NCBI RefSeq assembly: GCF_947493875.1
Contig: NZ_CANLSU010000004.1
Coordinates: 62,001 to 126,000, forward strand
Length of the DNA stretch: 64,000 nt
Direction: 5' to 3'
From: an uncultured Marinococcus sp.
GTDB taxonomy: Bacteria > Bacillota > Bacilli > Bacillales > Marinococcaceae
Each line of letters begins with the position of its first letter. The stretch's first letter is position 1. Below the pieces are notes generated by a model, which saw only the letters and a program-made list of their open reading frames with translations, was not told where the DNA came from and made no database searches. Position numbers and translations under genes: made by a program. Shown in pieces: positions 1 to 14,414 of this stretch.

Positions 1-672
1 GGTTAATTTATCCACACCCTCAATGCGGATAGTGCCGGTTCCGGCGCCGCGTACTTTGCCGCCCATCGCATTAATAAAGTTGGCAAGGTCCACGATTTCC
101 GGTTCCTCTGCTACATTTTCAAGCGTGGTAGTGCCTTCTGCAAGAGCAGCGGCCATCATAATATTTTCAGTAGCGCCGACGCTTGGAAAATCAAGATAAA
201 TGCGTGCTCCCTGCAGGCGTTCCTCCACCTTCGCTTCAATATAGCCGTTGCCGATTTCGACGTGAGCTCCCATCGCTTCAAATCCTTTAAGGTGCTGATC
301 GATCGGCCGGGAGCCAATCGCGCATCCCCCCGGAAGCGCAATATGGGCGATCCCTTTTCTTGCTAAAAGCGGGCCCATGACGAGAAACGAAGCCCGCATT
401 TTGCTGACATACTCAAACGGGGCTTCTGTGGAAAGATCACCCGTAGCGTCAGCTGTCCAGCGGTGATTCTCGTAATTAACTTCTGTTCCGACGTGGCGCA
501 AAACATTGGAGATTGTGTCTACGTCTGCGAGCGGCGGCACATCATAAAGTGTGCTGCGTCCTTCTTCTGCCAAAAGAGTAGCTGCAATAACAGGCAGAAC
601 CGCGTTTTTTGCTCCTTCTGCTTTGACGGACCCCTTTAGGCGTCTGCCTCCCTGTACAATAATTTTATCCAA
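1..672 (-). CDS. murAA: UDP-N-acetylglucosamine 1-carboxyvinyltransferase (MurA), 3' end cut by window edge
   Basis: First committed step of peptidoglycan synthesis in the cytoplasm: enolpyruvyl transfer from PEP to UDP-GlcNAc. The visible 224 codons are the N-terminal half of the two-domain EPT fold. The catalytic-loop motif [10 protein letters not shown] holds the Cys that corresponds to Cys115 of E. coli. The start is TTG at 672, read as DKIIVQGG, with GGAGGG seven bases upstream. No stop is reached, because the gene runs off the left edge. A second MurA lies at 21826-23112, and two copies are normal in Bacillus. The position next to ywzB and the atp operon identifies this copy as murAA. 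ywmB, usually between murAA and ywzB, is absent. Confidence 0.95.
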   Translation of the reverse strand, partial: MDKIIVQGGRRLKGSVKAEGAKNAVLPVIAATLLAEEGRSTLYDVPPLADVDTISNVLRHVGTEVNYENHRWTADATGDLSTEAPFEYVSKMRASFLVMGPLLARKGIAHIALPGGCAIGSRPIDQHLKGFEAMGAHVEIGNGYIEAKVEERLQGARIYLDFPSVGATENIMMAAALAEGTTTLENVAEEPEIVDLANFINAMGGKVRGAGTGTIRIEGVDKLT

Positions 673-893
673 TTTAATTCCCTCCGCTATACTTATGCAT
701 ATTATCTTTTTGTGCTGCGTACTTTACTTAAAGAGCTGTGCATTTCTTTCGTCCATTTGTCTAGCCTTTTCATTAGTCGCTTCCCGTCTCAAAACGTTAC
801 AGCGGTAAAAAAACAGTTTTTCCATGTCAATTCCGGCAGCATCGATGAATTTCATACAGAATCCTTTACCCGCTCCCGCATTTTCATAATCTT

Positions 894-1139
894 TTATGCC
901 AAAAGTGTGAAAAACAGGTAACGGAGGTACAAAGAAAAATCAAAATAATCGATAAAGAAACTGCTTACAGAGTAGCTGATTGCAATAGCGAACAATATAA
1001 TCAAAAGTCTCCCCTTCAGGCTTTCCGGTCTCCGGATAAAAACGTCAAACCGAAACGCCTGCAGACACCACCAGGTCAGGATAAAAAAAGAGAGATGGAG
1101 CAGGATATGTATTAGTGCTTCCTGGCCGTCCGGATTCAT
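894..1139 (-). CDS. ywzB: YwzB family membrane protein (DUF1146)
   Basis: An 81-residue integral membrane protein with two predicted hydrophobic helices, at about residues 8-26 and 42-62. The opening NPDGQEALIHILLHL resembles B. subtilis YwzB (DUF1146). Its function is unknown; the family sits next to the atp operon across Bacillaceae. The start was set at the ATG at 1139, which has an AAAGG-type ribosome site nine bases upstream. A longer frame upstream adds 18 residues without family similarity. The gene is followed by a 221-base gap and then murAA. Confidence 0.8.
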   Translation of the reverse strand: MNPDGQEALIHILLHLSFFILTWWCLQAFRFDVFIRRPESLKGRLLIILFAIAISYSVSSFFIDYFDFSLYLRYLFFTLLA

Positions 1140-1427
1140 GCCATCATGCCTTTCTTTGTTGCCGTACAACGTTCTTTGCAAATTTTGAGCCACGCTTCAG
1201 AATAATCAAATGCATCAGGGAAGACAAGAGACCAAGGTTCTGCTACTATGTGCGGCGGTCGTTGGGTTCATGGAGTCCTGTACTATTATTATAAAAATTT
1301 GTATAACTATAAGCATATTTTATTATAAAGGATTCGTAATCAAACATCTATAGTTCTATCTTCTATAGAAAAGCAGATACTGCTGTTATTTAATTTCACT
1401 ACTCCCCCAGCCGTATACAATACAATT
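1140..1427. other. Intergenic region upstream of ywzB
   Basis: No gene is visible here. The middle is AT-rich with several TATAAT-like hexamers on the minus strand (about 1290-1340), likely holding the ywzB-murAA promoter. A short repeat, CTATAG repeated 15 bases apart in a partial palindrome, lies near 1350-1370. I could not pick a single -35/-10 pair with confidence. Confidence 0.4.
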
Positions 1428-1466
1428 TAAAAAAGAACCGTTTCTCCGTTGGGAAAAACGATTCTT
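1428..1466 (-). terminator. Rho-independent terminator of the atp operon
   Basis: Twelve bases after the atpC stop is a hairpin with arms 1433-1447 and 1452-1466 (two mismatches, four-base loop). On the minus strand it is followed by a T-rich tail. It closes the nine-gene operon. Confidence 0.75.
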
Positions 1467-1477
1467 CGGATGTTTCT

Positions 1478-4267
<2,790 letters not shown>

Positions 4268-4283
4268 TTACGTTCGGCAATCT

Positions 4284-5798
<1,515 letters not shown>

Positions 5799-5807
5799 TC
5801 ACCCCAT

Positions 5808-6356
5808 TCATGATAAATTCGTTTGCGTTATATTACGCTGCAATCGGTCTAGCTGACCTTGAATGCTTCCGTCAAAAATTGTATGTCCAACGTGCACCTT
5901 CATGCCGCCAATGAGCGAAGGATCCACTCTGTTTTCAATATAAAGCTCGCGCTTGCCGACCCGCTGGGCAAACTTGCGGGACACTGCCTGCTTCTCTTCC
6001 TCTGATAATGGTTTCACGGTATAAACGACCGCGTTGGCAATGCCGAGACGGTCGTTAATCAGTGCAATGACTTCCACTGCCACTTCATCAATCAGGTGAA
6101 GGCGTTTCCGGTCAAGCAGCACACTCAGCATGGAACGGCTGCGTTCACTCCAGGAACCAAAAGTACTTGCTATGAAGGACTGTTTTCTTTCGCGGCTGAT
6201 GGACGGGTACCTGAAAATCTGAGCAATATCGGGATGAGCGTGGAACACTTCGAGCATCGCTTCCCATTCCTGCTTGGTTTCTTCAAGAGCCCCGTGTTCT
6301 TCCGCACTTTTTAAAAGCGCGCGGGCGTAGCGTTTTGCCAGGGTTGGATTACTCAT
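5808..6356 (-). CDS. atpH: ATP synthase F1 subunit delta
   Basis: Peripheral-stalk subunit joining the b-subunit dimer to the top of the alpha/beta head (182 residues). The N-terminal helical bundle begins SNPTLAKRYARALLKSA. The C-terminal part has the family stretch VDPSLIGGMKVHVGHTIFDG. The start codon overlaps the atpF stop by four bases, suggesting translational coupling. Confidence 0.97.
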   Translation of the reverse strand: MSNPTLAKRYARALLKSAEEHGALEETKQEWEAMLEVFHAHPDIAQIFRYPSISRERKQSFIASTFGSWSERSRSMLSVLLDRKRLHLIDEVAVEVIALINDRLGIANAVVYTVKPLSEEEKQAVSRKFAQRVGKRELYIENRVDPSLIGGMKVHVGHTIFDGSIQGQLDRLQRNITQTNLS

Positions 6357-6844
6357 AAGCGACCGCCGCTTTCCTGTACGTATTCCTGAATCAGTTTTTC
6401 CTGTTCTTCTTCATCCAGTTCTTTTTCAATAATTTTCGTCGCAATCAGCACAGAAAGCTGGCCGACCTGGGCACGAAGCGCTTCCACTGCCTGCTCCCGC
6501 TCTCTTGTAATATCAGCGAGGGCATTGTCTTTCATACGGCTGGCTTCTTCGTGAGATTCCCGGATAATTTCCTTCGACTGCTCCTGAGCCGTTTTACGGG
6601 ATGTTTCGATAATGGACTGCGCTTCTTCACGCGCTTTCTCCATTTCCACCCGCTGCTCTTCTAAATATTTTTCCGCTTCCTGACGGTGATTTTCCGCTGT
6701 CTCTATTTCATTGGAAATGTGGTTTTCACGTTTTTTCATCTGTTCCACAATTGGACCCCAGGCGAACCGGCGAAGCAAAAGCAGTAAAATGACAAACGTA
6801 AAAAGTGAGAAAAGCACATCTCCGAACGCAAATGTAGATGGCAA
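6353..6844 (-). CDS. atpF: ATP synthase FO subunit b
   Basis: Membrane-anchored stator stalk (163 residues). One N-terminal transmembrane helix (about 8-27, LFSLFTFVILLLLLRRF) is followed by a long charged helix of roughly 120 residues rich in Glu, Lys and Gln that forms the dimeric stalk. The start is TTG at 6844, with AAAGGAGTGA upstream; no ATG fits. The 3' end overlaps atpH by four bases. Confidence 0.96.
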   Translation of the reverse strand: MPSTFAFGDVLFSLFTFVILLLLLRRFAWGPIVEQMKKRENHISNEIETAENHRQEAEKYLEEQRVEMEKAREEAQSIIETSRKTAQEQSKEIIRESHEEASRMKDNALADITREREQAVEALRAQVGQLSVLIATKIIEKELDEEEQEKLIQEYVQESGGRL

Positions 6845-6934
6845 AAGATTTCACTCCTTTCTTAGATATACAAAAGGAATGGCGAAGCCAGTTCCCCCAC
6901 TCCGCCATTTTGCTTCCCTTTCCAAAACGTATGT

Positions 6935-7165
<231 letters not shown>

Positions 7166-7213
7166 TTAGTTTAAAACTATATTGTTGTTTCGTTGTTTCT
7201 GCAGATGCTGTGA

Positions 7214-7951
<738 letters not shown>

Positions 7952-8000
7952 TCAGTCACCCCTTTACTATGTTAGTCGATTGTGCGCTGCAGCTAAAAAA

Positions 8001-8369
8001 CTACTTTTCTTTGCTGAAGTGAACGGATAAAGCATAAAGCAGCAGGTAAGGACTGAACAATCCAATCACAAGGTAAAGCAGACGGAATTGTTCCGGAAAC
8101 CGGACATAGAGCATGGCAATGACTACACCTACTGCAAGCCTTGTGGCCATCCCGAACGGAAAAATCTTTTTTTCCTCGAGTACCGCCTTCTGGATTCGTT
8201 TTGTCTCCCGGTGGGCGTGCCAGATGTTAAAAGCTCCTCCGCACGCTCCTGCAAATAAGCTCACTGCTTCCTGCCGGAACGTTGGAATCAGCGCCGGAGC
8301 TATGTACAATACAAGCATTCCAGCCAATCCTATAAATAACGAGCGGAGATACAAGCCTGTATCATTCAT
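8001..8369 (-). CDS. atpI: ATP synthase subunit I (AtpI)
   Basis: First gene of the atp operon: a 122-residue membrane protein with four predicted hydrophobic segments. The AtpI/UncI family has been linked to c-ring assembly and magnesium handling. Sequence similarity is low, as is normal for the family, so the name rests mostly on position directly before atpB, length and topology. AAAGGTGG lies seven bases before the ATG. Confidence 0.85.
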   Translation of the reverse strand: MNDTGLYLRSLFIGLAGMLVLYIAPALIPTFRQEAVSLFAGACGGAFNIWHAHRETKRIQKAVLEEKKIFPFGMATRLAVGVVIAMLYVRFPEQFRLLYLVIGLFSPYLLLYALSVHFSKEK

Positions 8370-8579
8370 GCGCGGGCCACCTTTTCCTCCAAAAACAGAC
8401 TGGTTAGTCCGTTAATACACTACGAGATCCATTGAGAGAATTTTTACACAACTTTACGTAGCAATAGTTGTCCCCTTACATGTTTTAGGCAAAAAAAAGA
8501 AACAATTGCGTGACTCATGCCGTTTATGAAGGAAATCCAAATTTCTCCCATATGTAAACCTTATCATACGTTCTTCATC

Positions 8580-8608
8580 ATCGTACAATAGCCGCCCCTT
8601 GATGTCAA
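8580..8608 (-). promoter_or_regulatory. Sigma-A-type promoter of the atp operon
   Basis: Read on the minus strand: -35 TTGACA (8603-8608), a 17-base spacer, -10 TACGAT (8580-8585). The start would fall near 8573, giving a leader of about 200 bases before atpI. The rest of the 478-base gap between atpI and upp is AT-rich and holds no gene. Confidence 0.7.
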
Positions 8609-8796
8609 TGGACGAAAATTAATAAAACCCTGTATTGTCGCGTGTTTCAGGCATTTTTTATTTTGTGTCTATTAAGTGACATTTTCATATCTTTAAGTCA
8701 AGAAAAAATTGGGCGGAAAACATGAACGTTCAGCATTTATTCTATGCATAAACGTTATCTGACTGCCCTGCTTTCATTAAATAGAATACACTTTTT

Positions 8797-8836
8797 GCAA
8801 ATCAAAGGGCTTTTCCGCCCGTATGGGAAAAGCCCT
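8797..8836 (-). terminator. Terminator of upp
   Basis: Perfect 11-bp hairpin with arms AGGGCTTTTCC (8806-8816) and its complement (8826-8836), just after the upp stop. The T-run on the minus strand is broken (TTTGATTT), so termination strength is uncertain. Confidence 0.7.
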
Positions 8837-8847
8837 CTCATCTATTA

Positions 8848-9477
8848 TTATTTCGTGCCGAACAAACGGTCACCCGCATCTCCGAGACCCGGAACAATAT
8901 AACCTTTGTCGTTTAATTTTTCATCCATCGAAGCCAGGTAAATGTCCACGTCCGGATGTGCTTCCTGAACGAGTGCCACTCCTTCAGGCGCTGCGATTAA
9001 ACACATGAGCTTGATATTTTGGGCCCCGCGTTTTTTCAGGCTGTTCAACGCTTCGATAGCAGAACCGCCTGTCGCAAGCATCGGATCAATCACGATAAAT
9101 TCCCGCTCTTCGACATCACTCGGCAGCTTCACATAATACTCCACCGGCTGGAGTGTCTCCGGATCCCGGTAAAGCCCGACGTGCCCCACTTTTGCCGCCG
9201 GGATCAGTTTGATGATTCCGTCGGTCATACCGAGTCCTGCGCGTAAAATCGGCACCACTCCAAGCTTTTTGCCTGCAAGCGTATAGGATTTGGCCGGTCC
9301 CACCGGAGTTTCCACCGTTACTTCCTGAAGCTGAAGGTTTCTTGTAATCTCAAATGCCATCAGGGTGGACACTTCATCGACAAGCTCCCGGAATTCCTTT
9401 GTTCCTGTTGAGACGTCCCGGATGAATGTAAGTTTATGTTGAATGAGCGGATGATCCAGTACATGTACATTTCCCAT
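8848..9477 (-). CDS. upp: Uracil phosphoribosyltransferase
   Basis: Cytosolic pyrimidine salvage enzyme converting uracil and PRPP to UMP (209 residues, the usual length). The PRPP-binding loop is present as [16 protein letters not shown] at about residues 129-144. The uracil-binding C-terminus reads [18 protein letters not shown]. It sits between atpI and glyA, as in B. subtilis, and has its own terminator. Confidence 0.98.
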   Translation of the reverse strand: MGNVHVLDHPLIQHKLTFIRDVSTGTKEFRELVDEVSTLMAFEITRNLQLQEVTVETPVGPAKSYTLAGKKLGVVPILRAGLGMTDGIIKLIPAAKVGHVGLYRDPETLQPVEYYVKLPSDVEEREFIVIDPMLATGGSAIEALNSLKKRGAQNIKLMCLIAAPEGVALVQEAHPDVDIYLASMDEKLNDKGYIVPGLGDAGDRLFGTK

Positions 9478-9631
9478 AAGTATAGTCGGCTCCTTTTTCC
9501 CCGGCGCCAGCCGGTGCTTATTAACCCATGTCCCTATTGAACATATTCTTTAGAAATTCTACCTAAAAAGCGTGAGGGATTCAAGGTTATATAAAATGAC
9601 AGAAATATGCCGCAACTTCCACGCGCTGGTG

Positions 9632-9662
9632 AAAATAACAGCAGCGCCCGGATGCACTGCTG
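9632..9662 (-). terminator. Probable terminator of the redoxin gene
   Basis: Hairpin with arms CAGCAGCG (9639-9646) and CACTGCTG (9655-9662), seven of eight pairs. On the minus strand it is followed by TTATTTT. It lies eight bases past the stop of the upstream gene. Confidence 0.55.
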
Positions 9663-9669
9663 CAAACGT

Positions 9670-10164
9670 TTATTTTAAATTGTCTTCAATATACTTTACC
9701 GTTTTGCGCAGCTCCTTCGGACCCGGCCGGCCGAATGGATTGGTCTGACGGTGCTGGTATAAAAACCTGCCTTCTTCATCGAGCAGAAAATATGCAGGCT
9801 CCCCGTGCGCTCCGTGGTCTTCGTATGGCGCCTCCGAGCTGTGATAAAAGACGCCGTAATCGTCGAGCACCTTCAGTGCTTCGTCGACGAGCACCGGGAA
9901 CTTGAGCCCGTAGTCTTCGGTCATCGCGCTCAGATCCTCCGGGTTGTCAGTAGAAATGGCTGTAATATTTACGTTATTGTTTTCAAAAAAACTGCGGTGC
10001 TCTTCCCAGGCCTGCAGCTCTTCTTTACATACCGGGCACCATGACCCCCGGAAAAATACGAGAAGCTGCCAGCCCTCACCTATTTTTTCTTCGAGTTTAA
10101 ATTCTTCGCCGTTCACATCCGCGAGCGTGAACATCGGCGCTTTCTCATTTAGTTCAAAAACCAT
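9670..10164 (-). CDS. Redoxin / peroxiredoxin-like protein (AhpC-TSA fold)
   Basis: 164-residue thioredoxin-fold protein. The active-site strand reads FFRGSWCPVCKEEL, giving a CPVC pair at about residues 47-50. This is typical of the AhpC/TSA 'peroxiredoxin-like' group whose members carry FxRGxWCPxC. No signal peptide is seen, so it should act in the cytosol as a thiol peroxidase or disulfide reductase; the substrate is unknown. The start ATG at 10164 (MVFELNEKAP) follows GGAGGAG by seven bases; a frame seven codons longer lacks a ribosome site. Inserted between upp and glyA, which are adjacent in B. subtilis. Confidence 0.85.
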   Translation of the reverse strand: MVFELNEKAPMFTLADVNGEEFKLEEKIGEGWQLLVFFRGSWCPVCKEELQAWEEHRSFFENNNVNITAISTDNPEDLSAMTEDYGLKFPVLVDEALKVLDDYGVFYHSSEAPYEDHGAHGEPAYFLLDEEGRFLYQHRQTNPFGRPGPKELRKTVKYIEDNLK

Positions 10165-10247
10165 TTGAACTCCTCCTTTTCCCAATCTACATATACCCTA
10201 ACACACTTGCATTCACCCCTGAAAAACAAAGGATTCTTCCGAAAGTG

Positions 10248-10292
10248 ATAAAGAAAAACAGCTGCCTCCTTTAAATAGGAGAACAGCTGTTT
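10248..10292 (-). terminator. Terminator of glyA
   Basis: Long hairpin with arms AAACAGCTG-CCTCCT (10256-10270) and AGGAG-AACAGCTGTTT (10277-10292), followed on the minus strand by a T-rich run (TTTTTCTTT). Confidence 0.75.
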
Positions 10293-10325
10293 CAGCACGC
10301 CCTTTTTTGGCCGGCGCCTGCCGAC

Positions 10326-11585
10326 TTACAGGTATTCGTAAATTGGGAAACGGCCCGTTAAAGCTTTCACGCGTTCAGCCGCTTCTTTTAACGCTTCTTC
10401 CTCTTCATGGTTTTTCAGCGTGTAGGCAATAATGGCGCCTATCTCTTTCATTTCTTCTTCGCCGAAGCCGCGGGACGTAACGGCTGCAGAACCGAGACGG
10501 ATGCCGCTTGTGACGAATGGTTTTTCCGGGTCATACGGAATCGCGTTTTTGTTCGCTGTGAGGCCGACCTCGTCCAGTGCTTTTTCCGCTATTTTCCCTG
10601 TCAGCTCCAGGCTGCGGGTATCCATCAGCACGAGGTGGTTGTCAGTGCCGCCCGAAACGACGGTAATTCCTTCGTTCTGCAGAGAGTCGCTTAAGCTGCG
10701 GGCATTTTTCACGACGTTTTCGGAATACGTTACGAAATCCTTCTGCAGCGCTTCACCAAAGGCGACCGCTTTCGCAGCAATCACGTGCATAAGCGGTCCA
10801 CCCTGCAGACCCGGGAATACTGCTTTATCAATCTTCTTGCCGAATTCTTCCTTGCAAAGCACCAGGCCGCCGCGCGGGCCGCGCAGTGTTTTGTGCGTGG
10901 TCGTCGTAACAAAATGCGAATGAGGCACCGGGTTTTGGTGCACCCCTGCTGCTACAAGTCCGGCAATGTGTGCCATATCGACCATTAAGTACGCGTCTAC
11001 CTCATCGGCGATTTCGCGGAATTTTTTAAAGTCAATTTCACGCGGATACGCACTTGCACCGGCAACGATTAATTTTGGCTGCGTTTCTTTTGCCACGCGA
11101 AGCACTTCATCGTAGTCAATCATCTGGTCTTCTTTAGTCACACCGTATTCCACAAAGTTGTACTGCACACCGCTGAAGTTGACAGGGCTTCCGTGGGTTA
11201 AGTGGCCCCCGTGGGAAAGGTTCATGCCAAGCACGGTGTCGCCGTGATTTAAAATCGTATAGTAAACAGCCATATTTGCCTGGGCGCCGGAGTGAGGCTG
11301 CACGTTCGCATATTCTGCCGAGAATAATTCCTTCGCCCGGTCAATGGCGAGCTGTTCCACCGTATCCACGTGCTCACAGCCGCCGTAATAGCGGCGGTTC
11401 GGGTAGCCCTCCGCATATTTGTTGGTAAGAACGGACCCCTGCGCTTCCATTACTGCACGGCTCGTGAAGTTTTCCGAAGCTATCAGCTCAATCTTATCGC
11501 GCTGGCGCCCCAGCTCCTTCTGCATTGCCTCAAATATGGCCGGATCCTGCGTTTGTACACTTTCTGCATTTACCTTAGTTTCCAT
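10326..11585 (-). CDS. glyA: Serine hydroxymethyltransferase
   Basis: PLP enzyme interconverting serine and glycine while charging tetrahydrofolate with a one-carbon unit (419 residues). The PLP lysine sits in [15 protein letters not shown] at about residues 223-237; the glycine-rich GGHLTHG segment is also present. GGGAG lies eight bases before ATG. A PurR-type box pair upstream (11614-11655) suggests control by the purine regulator. A strong terminator follows, so it is probably transcribed alone. Confidence 0.99.
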   Translation of the reverse strand: METKVNAESVQTQDPAIFEAMQKELGRQRDKIELIASENFTSRAVMEAQGSVLTNKYAEGYPNRRYYGGCEHVDTVEQLAIDRAKELFSAEYANVQPHSGAQANMAVYYTILNHGDTVLGMNLSHGGHLTHGSPVNFSGVQYNFVEYGVTKEDQMIDYDEVLRVAKETQPKLIVAGASAYPREIDFKKFREIADEVDAYLMVDMAHIAGLVAAGVHQNPVPHSHFVTTTTHKTLRGPRGGLVLCKEEFGKKIDKAVFPGLQGGPLMHVIAAKAVAFGEALQKDFVTYSENVVKNARSLSDSLQNEGITVVSGGTDNHLVLMDTRSLELTGKIAEKALDEVGLTANKNAIPYDPEKPFVTSGIRLGSAAVTSRGFGEEEMKEIGAIIAYTLKNHEEEEALKEAAERVKALTGRFPIYEYL

Positions 11586-11613
11586 CTGTAAATCTCCCTT
11601 CCCTTTCGGTGCG

Positions 11614-11655
11614 ATAACGAACGATTATCTTTTCCGCTAATATTTCGTTCGTTAT
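11614..11655 (-). promoter_or_regulatory. PurR box pair upstream of glyA
   Basis: Two identical 11-bp half sites in inverted orientation: ATAACGAACGA at 11614-11624 and its exact reverse complement at 11645-11655. Each contains the CGAAC core of the Bacillus PurBox. The two cores are separated by 24 bases, the spacing I recall for the B. subtilis pur operon boxes. glyA is a known PurR target in B. subtilis. Predicted effect: repression when PRPP is low. Confidence 0.7.
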
Positions 11656-11761
11656 TTTTCTCTCCGTGTTGCTATGTTTTTCATTGTAACACGTATTTTT
11701 TACGAATTTCCGTACCTTACGAAATTTTTTCGGATTTCTTTATTTTTTAATCGGCATGGGA

Positions 11762-11792
11762 AGAAAAAAGAACCGCAGTATGCGATTCTTTT
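11762..11792 (-). terminator. Terminator of ywlG
   Basis: Hairpin AAGAA(C)CGC / GCG(A)TTCTT with a five-base loop, nine bases after the ywlG stop, with a T-run on the minus strand. Confidence 0.65.
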
Positions 11793-11800
11793 TCCGGCGG

Positions 11801-12346
11801 CTATTCGTAGCGCGCACGCTCGCCGCCGATCAGCTTCGGCCGTGTTTTTGCCATCGTTACATAGGCAGCGCCAATCTGCTTCTGCGGGCCGCGAACAGGA
11901 ACCGCCACCGGCTTCAAATGCATGCCGATCAGGGTCGATCCGATATCAATGCCGGCATCTGCTTTTACCGCTTCGATGACGACCGGCTCATTCATGTGTT
12001 TATACGCATACGAGCTCATCGATCCGCCGGCTCTTGGGTGGGGTACCACACTTACTGCTTCCAGTCCGTAAGCGTCCGCCGTTTCCCTTTCCACCGTGAG
12101 CGCACGATTAATATGCTCACAGCCCTGAAAGGCAAGGCGCACGCCGGTTTCTTCGCGGAACTCCTGAAAGACATCAAACAATGCTTCGGCGACCTCCTCA
12201 GAGCCTGCCTTACCGATATGCTCCCCGAGTACTTCACTTGTGCTCGCGCCAATCACAAGCACCTGGCCGCTGCGAAGCGACGCCTGCTCCTTTAATGAAG
12301 CTAACAATTCCCGTAAAGGCTGCTGCCATTCTGCTTTGTTCACCAT
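11801..12346 (-). CDS. ywlG: YwlG family protein (UPF0340, TIGR01440)
   Basis: 181-residue cytosolic protein of the conserved UPF0340 family, with no established function. Recognisable stretches are [15 protein letters not shown] (about 30-44), [12 protein letters not shown] (about 98-109) and [20 protein letters not shown] (about 133-152). AAAGGATG precedes the ATG by seven bases. It lies 24 bases after rpiB, so the two are probably co-transcribed with ywlE. The same neighbourhood occurs in B. subtilis. Confidence 0.9.
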   Translation of the reverse strand: MVNKAEWQQPLRELLASLKEQASLRSGQVLVIGASTSEVLGEHIGKAGSEEVAEALFDVFQEFREETGVRLAFQGCEHINRALTVERETADAYGLEAVSVVPHPRAGGSMSSYAYKHMNEPVVIEAVKADAGIDIGSTLIGMHLKPVAVPVRGPQKQIGAAYVTMAKTRPKLIGGERARYE

Positions 12347-12370
12347 GACAACCCATCCTTTCTTCGTTCC

Positions 12371-12808
12371 TTATTGTTCAATTGCCGCTACTTTTTGGAT
12401 ACGGTCGGCGTGCCGGCCGCCTTCGTGCTCTGTACTGATCCAGGCTTTGACAATTTCGCCGGCGAGGCCGGAGCCAATGACTCTCGCGCCCATGGCCAGT
12501 ACATTGCTGTCGTTATGCGCCCGGGTCATTTTTGCGCTGAATACGTCATGGACAAGCGCGCAGCGGATGCCGTTAACTTTATTCGCAGCAATCGACATGC
12601 CGATGCCCGTGCCACAGACAAGAATCCCACGGTCCACTTCGCCGGCCGTTACTTTTTCAGCCACCGGAACCGCGTAGTCGGGATAGTCCACCGAGTCACT
12701 GCAGTCACAGCCCAGGTCCTCGTATTCCACCCCTGCTTCGTCCAGTACAGATTTAATTTCCTCTTTTAACTCATACCCGCCGTGATCGGCACCCAATGCT
12801 ACTTTCAT
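12371..12808 (-). CDS. rpiB: Ribose-5-phosphate isomerase B
   Basis: Interconverts ribulose-5-phosphate and ribose-5-phosphate in the pentose phosphate pathway (145 residues). The start KVALGADHGGYELKEEI has the phosphate-binding D-H-G-G motif. The catalytic Cys is in LVCGTGIGMSIAANK at about residues 64-78. Corresponds to B. subtilis YwlF. GGAGGAGAGG lies before the ATG. It is in line with ywlE and ywlG. Confidence 0.96.
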   Translation of the reverse strand: MKVALGADHGGYELKEEIKSVLDEAGVEYEDLGCDCSDSVDYPDYAVPVAEKVTAGEVDRGILVCGTGIGMSIAANKVNGIRCALVHDVFSAKMTRAHNDSNVLAMGARVIGSGLAGEIVKAWISTEHEGGRHADRIQKVAAIEQ

Positions 12809-12880
12809 GTCAACCTCTCCTCCGTTTGATTATACTGTTTTCAGTTTCTCACGTATCCATCAGCCTGTAAATCTCCAGGC

Positions 12881-13336
12881 TCAGTCCAGCGACTTTTCCT
12901 TCATATACCGCTCCCATGCTGCCTGCAGCGCCTCTTCCATTTCCTCTGCCGTTTCGTGGTAGACCTCCCGGCCGCCGCCGATAGGGTCTCCAATGTCCCT
13001 GTCCCCATTGGTTCCGGCATATTCCTTTAAAAGCACCGTTTTCTTTTCCGCATCCGGAAACATCCGCTTCATAATATCCTTGTGTCCCTGGGTCATCGCA
13101 AAGATAACGTCCGCCCAGTCGATTAGTTCCTTCGTCAGCGGCTGGGACTCATGGTCAATCTCCACCTGTCTTTCATCCATCGCCCGGACGGCTTCTGCCG
13201 CTGCCGGCTCTCCATTTGTAGCCATCACACCAGCTGAAGCCACCTCCACCTCCGGGTAGTGGTGCTTCATTAGTGCAGCAGCCATTGGGCTCCGGCATGT
13301 GTTTCCTGTACAAATAAACAATACGTGATAACTCAT
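12881..13336 (-). CDS. ywlE: Protein-arginine phosphatase YwlE
   Basis: Low-molecular-weight phosphatase fold (151 residues). The P-loop is CTGNTCRS at residues 9-16, with nucleophile Cys9 and Arg15. The Thr at position 13 matches Thr11 of B. subtilis YwlE, the residue reported to select phospho-arginine over phospho-tyrosine, so the arginine-phosphatase role is likely. It would counter the McsB arginine kinase in protein quality control. The general-acid loop carries IGDPIGG. The second ATG (13336) is chosen because GGAG lies nine bases before it. mntP, normally beside it, is missing. Confidence 0.9.
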   Translation of the reverse strand: MSYHVLFICTGNTCRSPMAAALMKHHYPEVEVASAGVMATNGEPAAAEAVRAMDERQVEIDHESQPLTKELIDWADVIFAMTQGHKDIMKRMFPDAEKKTVLLKEYAGTNGDRDIGDPIGGGREVYHETAEEMEEALQAAWERYMKEKSLD

Positions 13337-13361
13337 TGCCATCGACTCCTTGCAGAAGTTT

Positions 13362-14414
13362 TCATTGTTCTGAAGATGCTGCTTTTTCCAGACGGTTCAT
13401 GAGCGCGGTTCCGATTCCTTCTTCTGAAAAAACTTCACAGAACGCAGCGTCTACTTCCATTGTATCTAATTCGCGGAGAACAGCGTACAATTTTGATGCC
13501 GTTTCTTCCGGCGCCCGGCGCGAGCCTAAACTAAGAAAGGCGTCCGCCTGTGTCCACGCTGATTTGTTCTCTTCCACGGCAAGTACCGCTACTTTCTTTC
13601 CGGCCTCCTGGAGGGCCCGGAGCTTTCTCTGCCATATATCCTCCGGTCCTTTCATTAAATAGAGGGAGGTCGCCGGCGAATAGTGGCGGTATTTCATCCC
13701 CGGTGCTGCCGGGGCACCCTCTGAAGAAGCAGCTTGCGAATAGCGGACGGTGTCAGGGCCAAGCACCTGCTCGATCTGTTCCTTTGTTACTCCTCCCGGG
13801 CGCAGAATCCAGCAGAGCTCTGACGTACAGTCCACGACAGTGGACTCTACCCCGTATCCACACGGGCCGCCATCGATCACCGCATCAATTTTCCCATTCA
13901 GGTCACTGTAGACGTGCTCCGCCGTAGTCGGACTCGGGGAACCGGAACGATTGGCACTCGGTGCTGCGACCGGTACGCCTGCGTAGGTCAGCACCGCCCT
14001 TGCCACCTCGTGCTCCGGAATTCGTACAGCCACTGTGGGTAATCCCGCCGTTACAAGAGGTGACAGCGGCGTTTCTTCCGTCAGTGGGAATATAAGCGTC
14101 AAAGGTCCCGGCCAGAACGCGTCCATCAGCTTTTCCATGTTCTCTGTCCACGTTACCCCGAGCTTGCCTAGCTGAGTGCGGTCAGCAATATGAGCAATCA
14201 GCGGATTATCCGGCGGCCGGTTTTTAGCTTCGAAAATCGCCCGGACAGCTTCGGTGCATACAGCGCTTGCTCCGAGGCCATATACGGTTTCTGTCGGGAG
14301 GGCCACTGTTTTTCCCTGCGTTATCCACAGCCCCATTTCCTTCAATACAGACTTCTCCGGGGAGGCTTCATTTATTTTATCCACATTTTTTATAACCGTC
14401 TGTTTATAACTCAT
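13362..14414 (-). CDS. ywlC: L-threonylcarbamoyladenylate synthase (Sua5/YwlC type)
   Basis: First step of tRNA t6A37 synthesis: threonine, bicarbonate and ATP give threonylcarbamoyl-AMP. The 350-residue length indicates the two-domain Sua5 form. The YrdC domain spans about residues 20-210 with ALPTETVYGLGASA and KNRPPDNPLIAHI. A linker with the PGMKYRHYSP segment leads to the C-terminal Sua5 domain. It matches B. subtilis YwlC (about 346 residues). The 5' end of the gene carries two perfect DnaA boxes (14321 and 14377). Confidence 0.95.
   Translation of the reverse strand: MSYKQTVIKNVDKINEASPEKSVLKEMGLWITQGKTVALPTETVYGLGASAVCTEAVRAIFEAKNRPPDNPLIAHIADRTQLGKLGVTWTENMEKLMDAFWPGPLTLIFPLTEETPLSPLVTAGLPTVAVRIPEHEVARAVLTYAGVPVAAPSANRSGSPSPTTAEHVYSDLNGKIDAVIDGGPCGYGVESTVVDCTSELCWILRPGGVTKEQIEQVLGPDTVRYSQAASSEGAPAAPGMKYRHYSPATSLYLMKGPEDIWQRKLRALQEAGKKVAVLAVEENKSAWTQADAFLSLGSRRAPEETASKLYAVLRELDTMEVDAAFCEVFSEEGIGTALMNRLEKAASSEQ

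Noticed and set aside
8-16. Perfect DnaA box TTATCCACA at the left edge
   Set aside because: Single box inside murAA coding sequence with no companions; likely chance.
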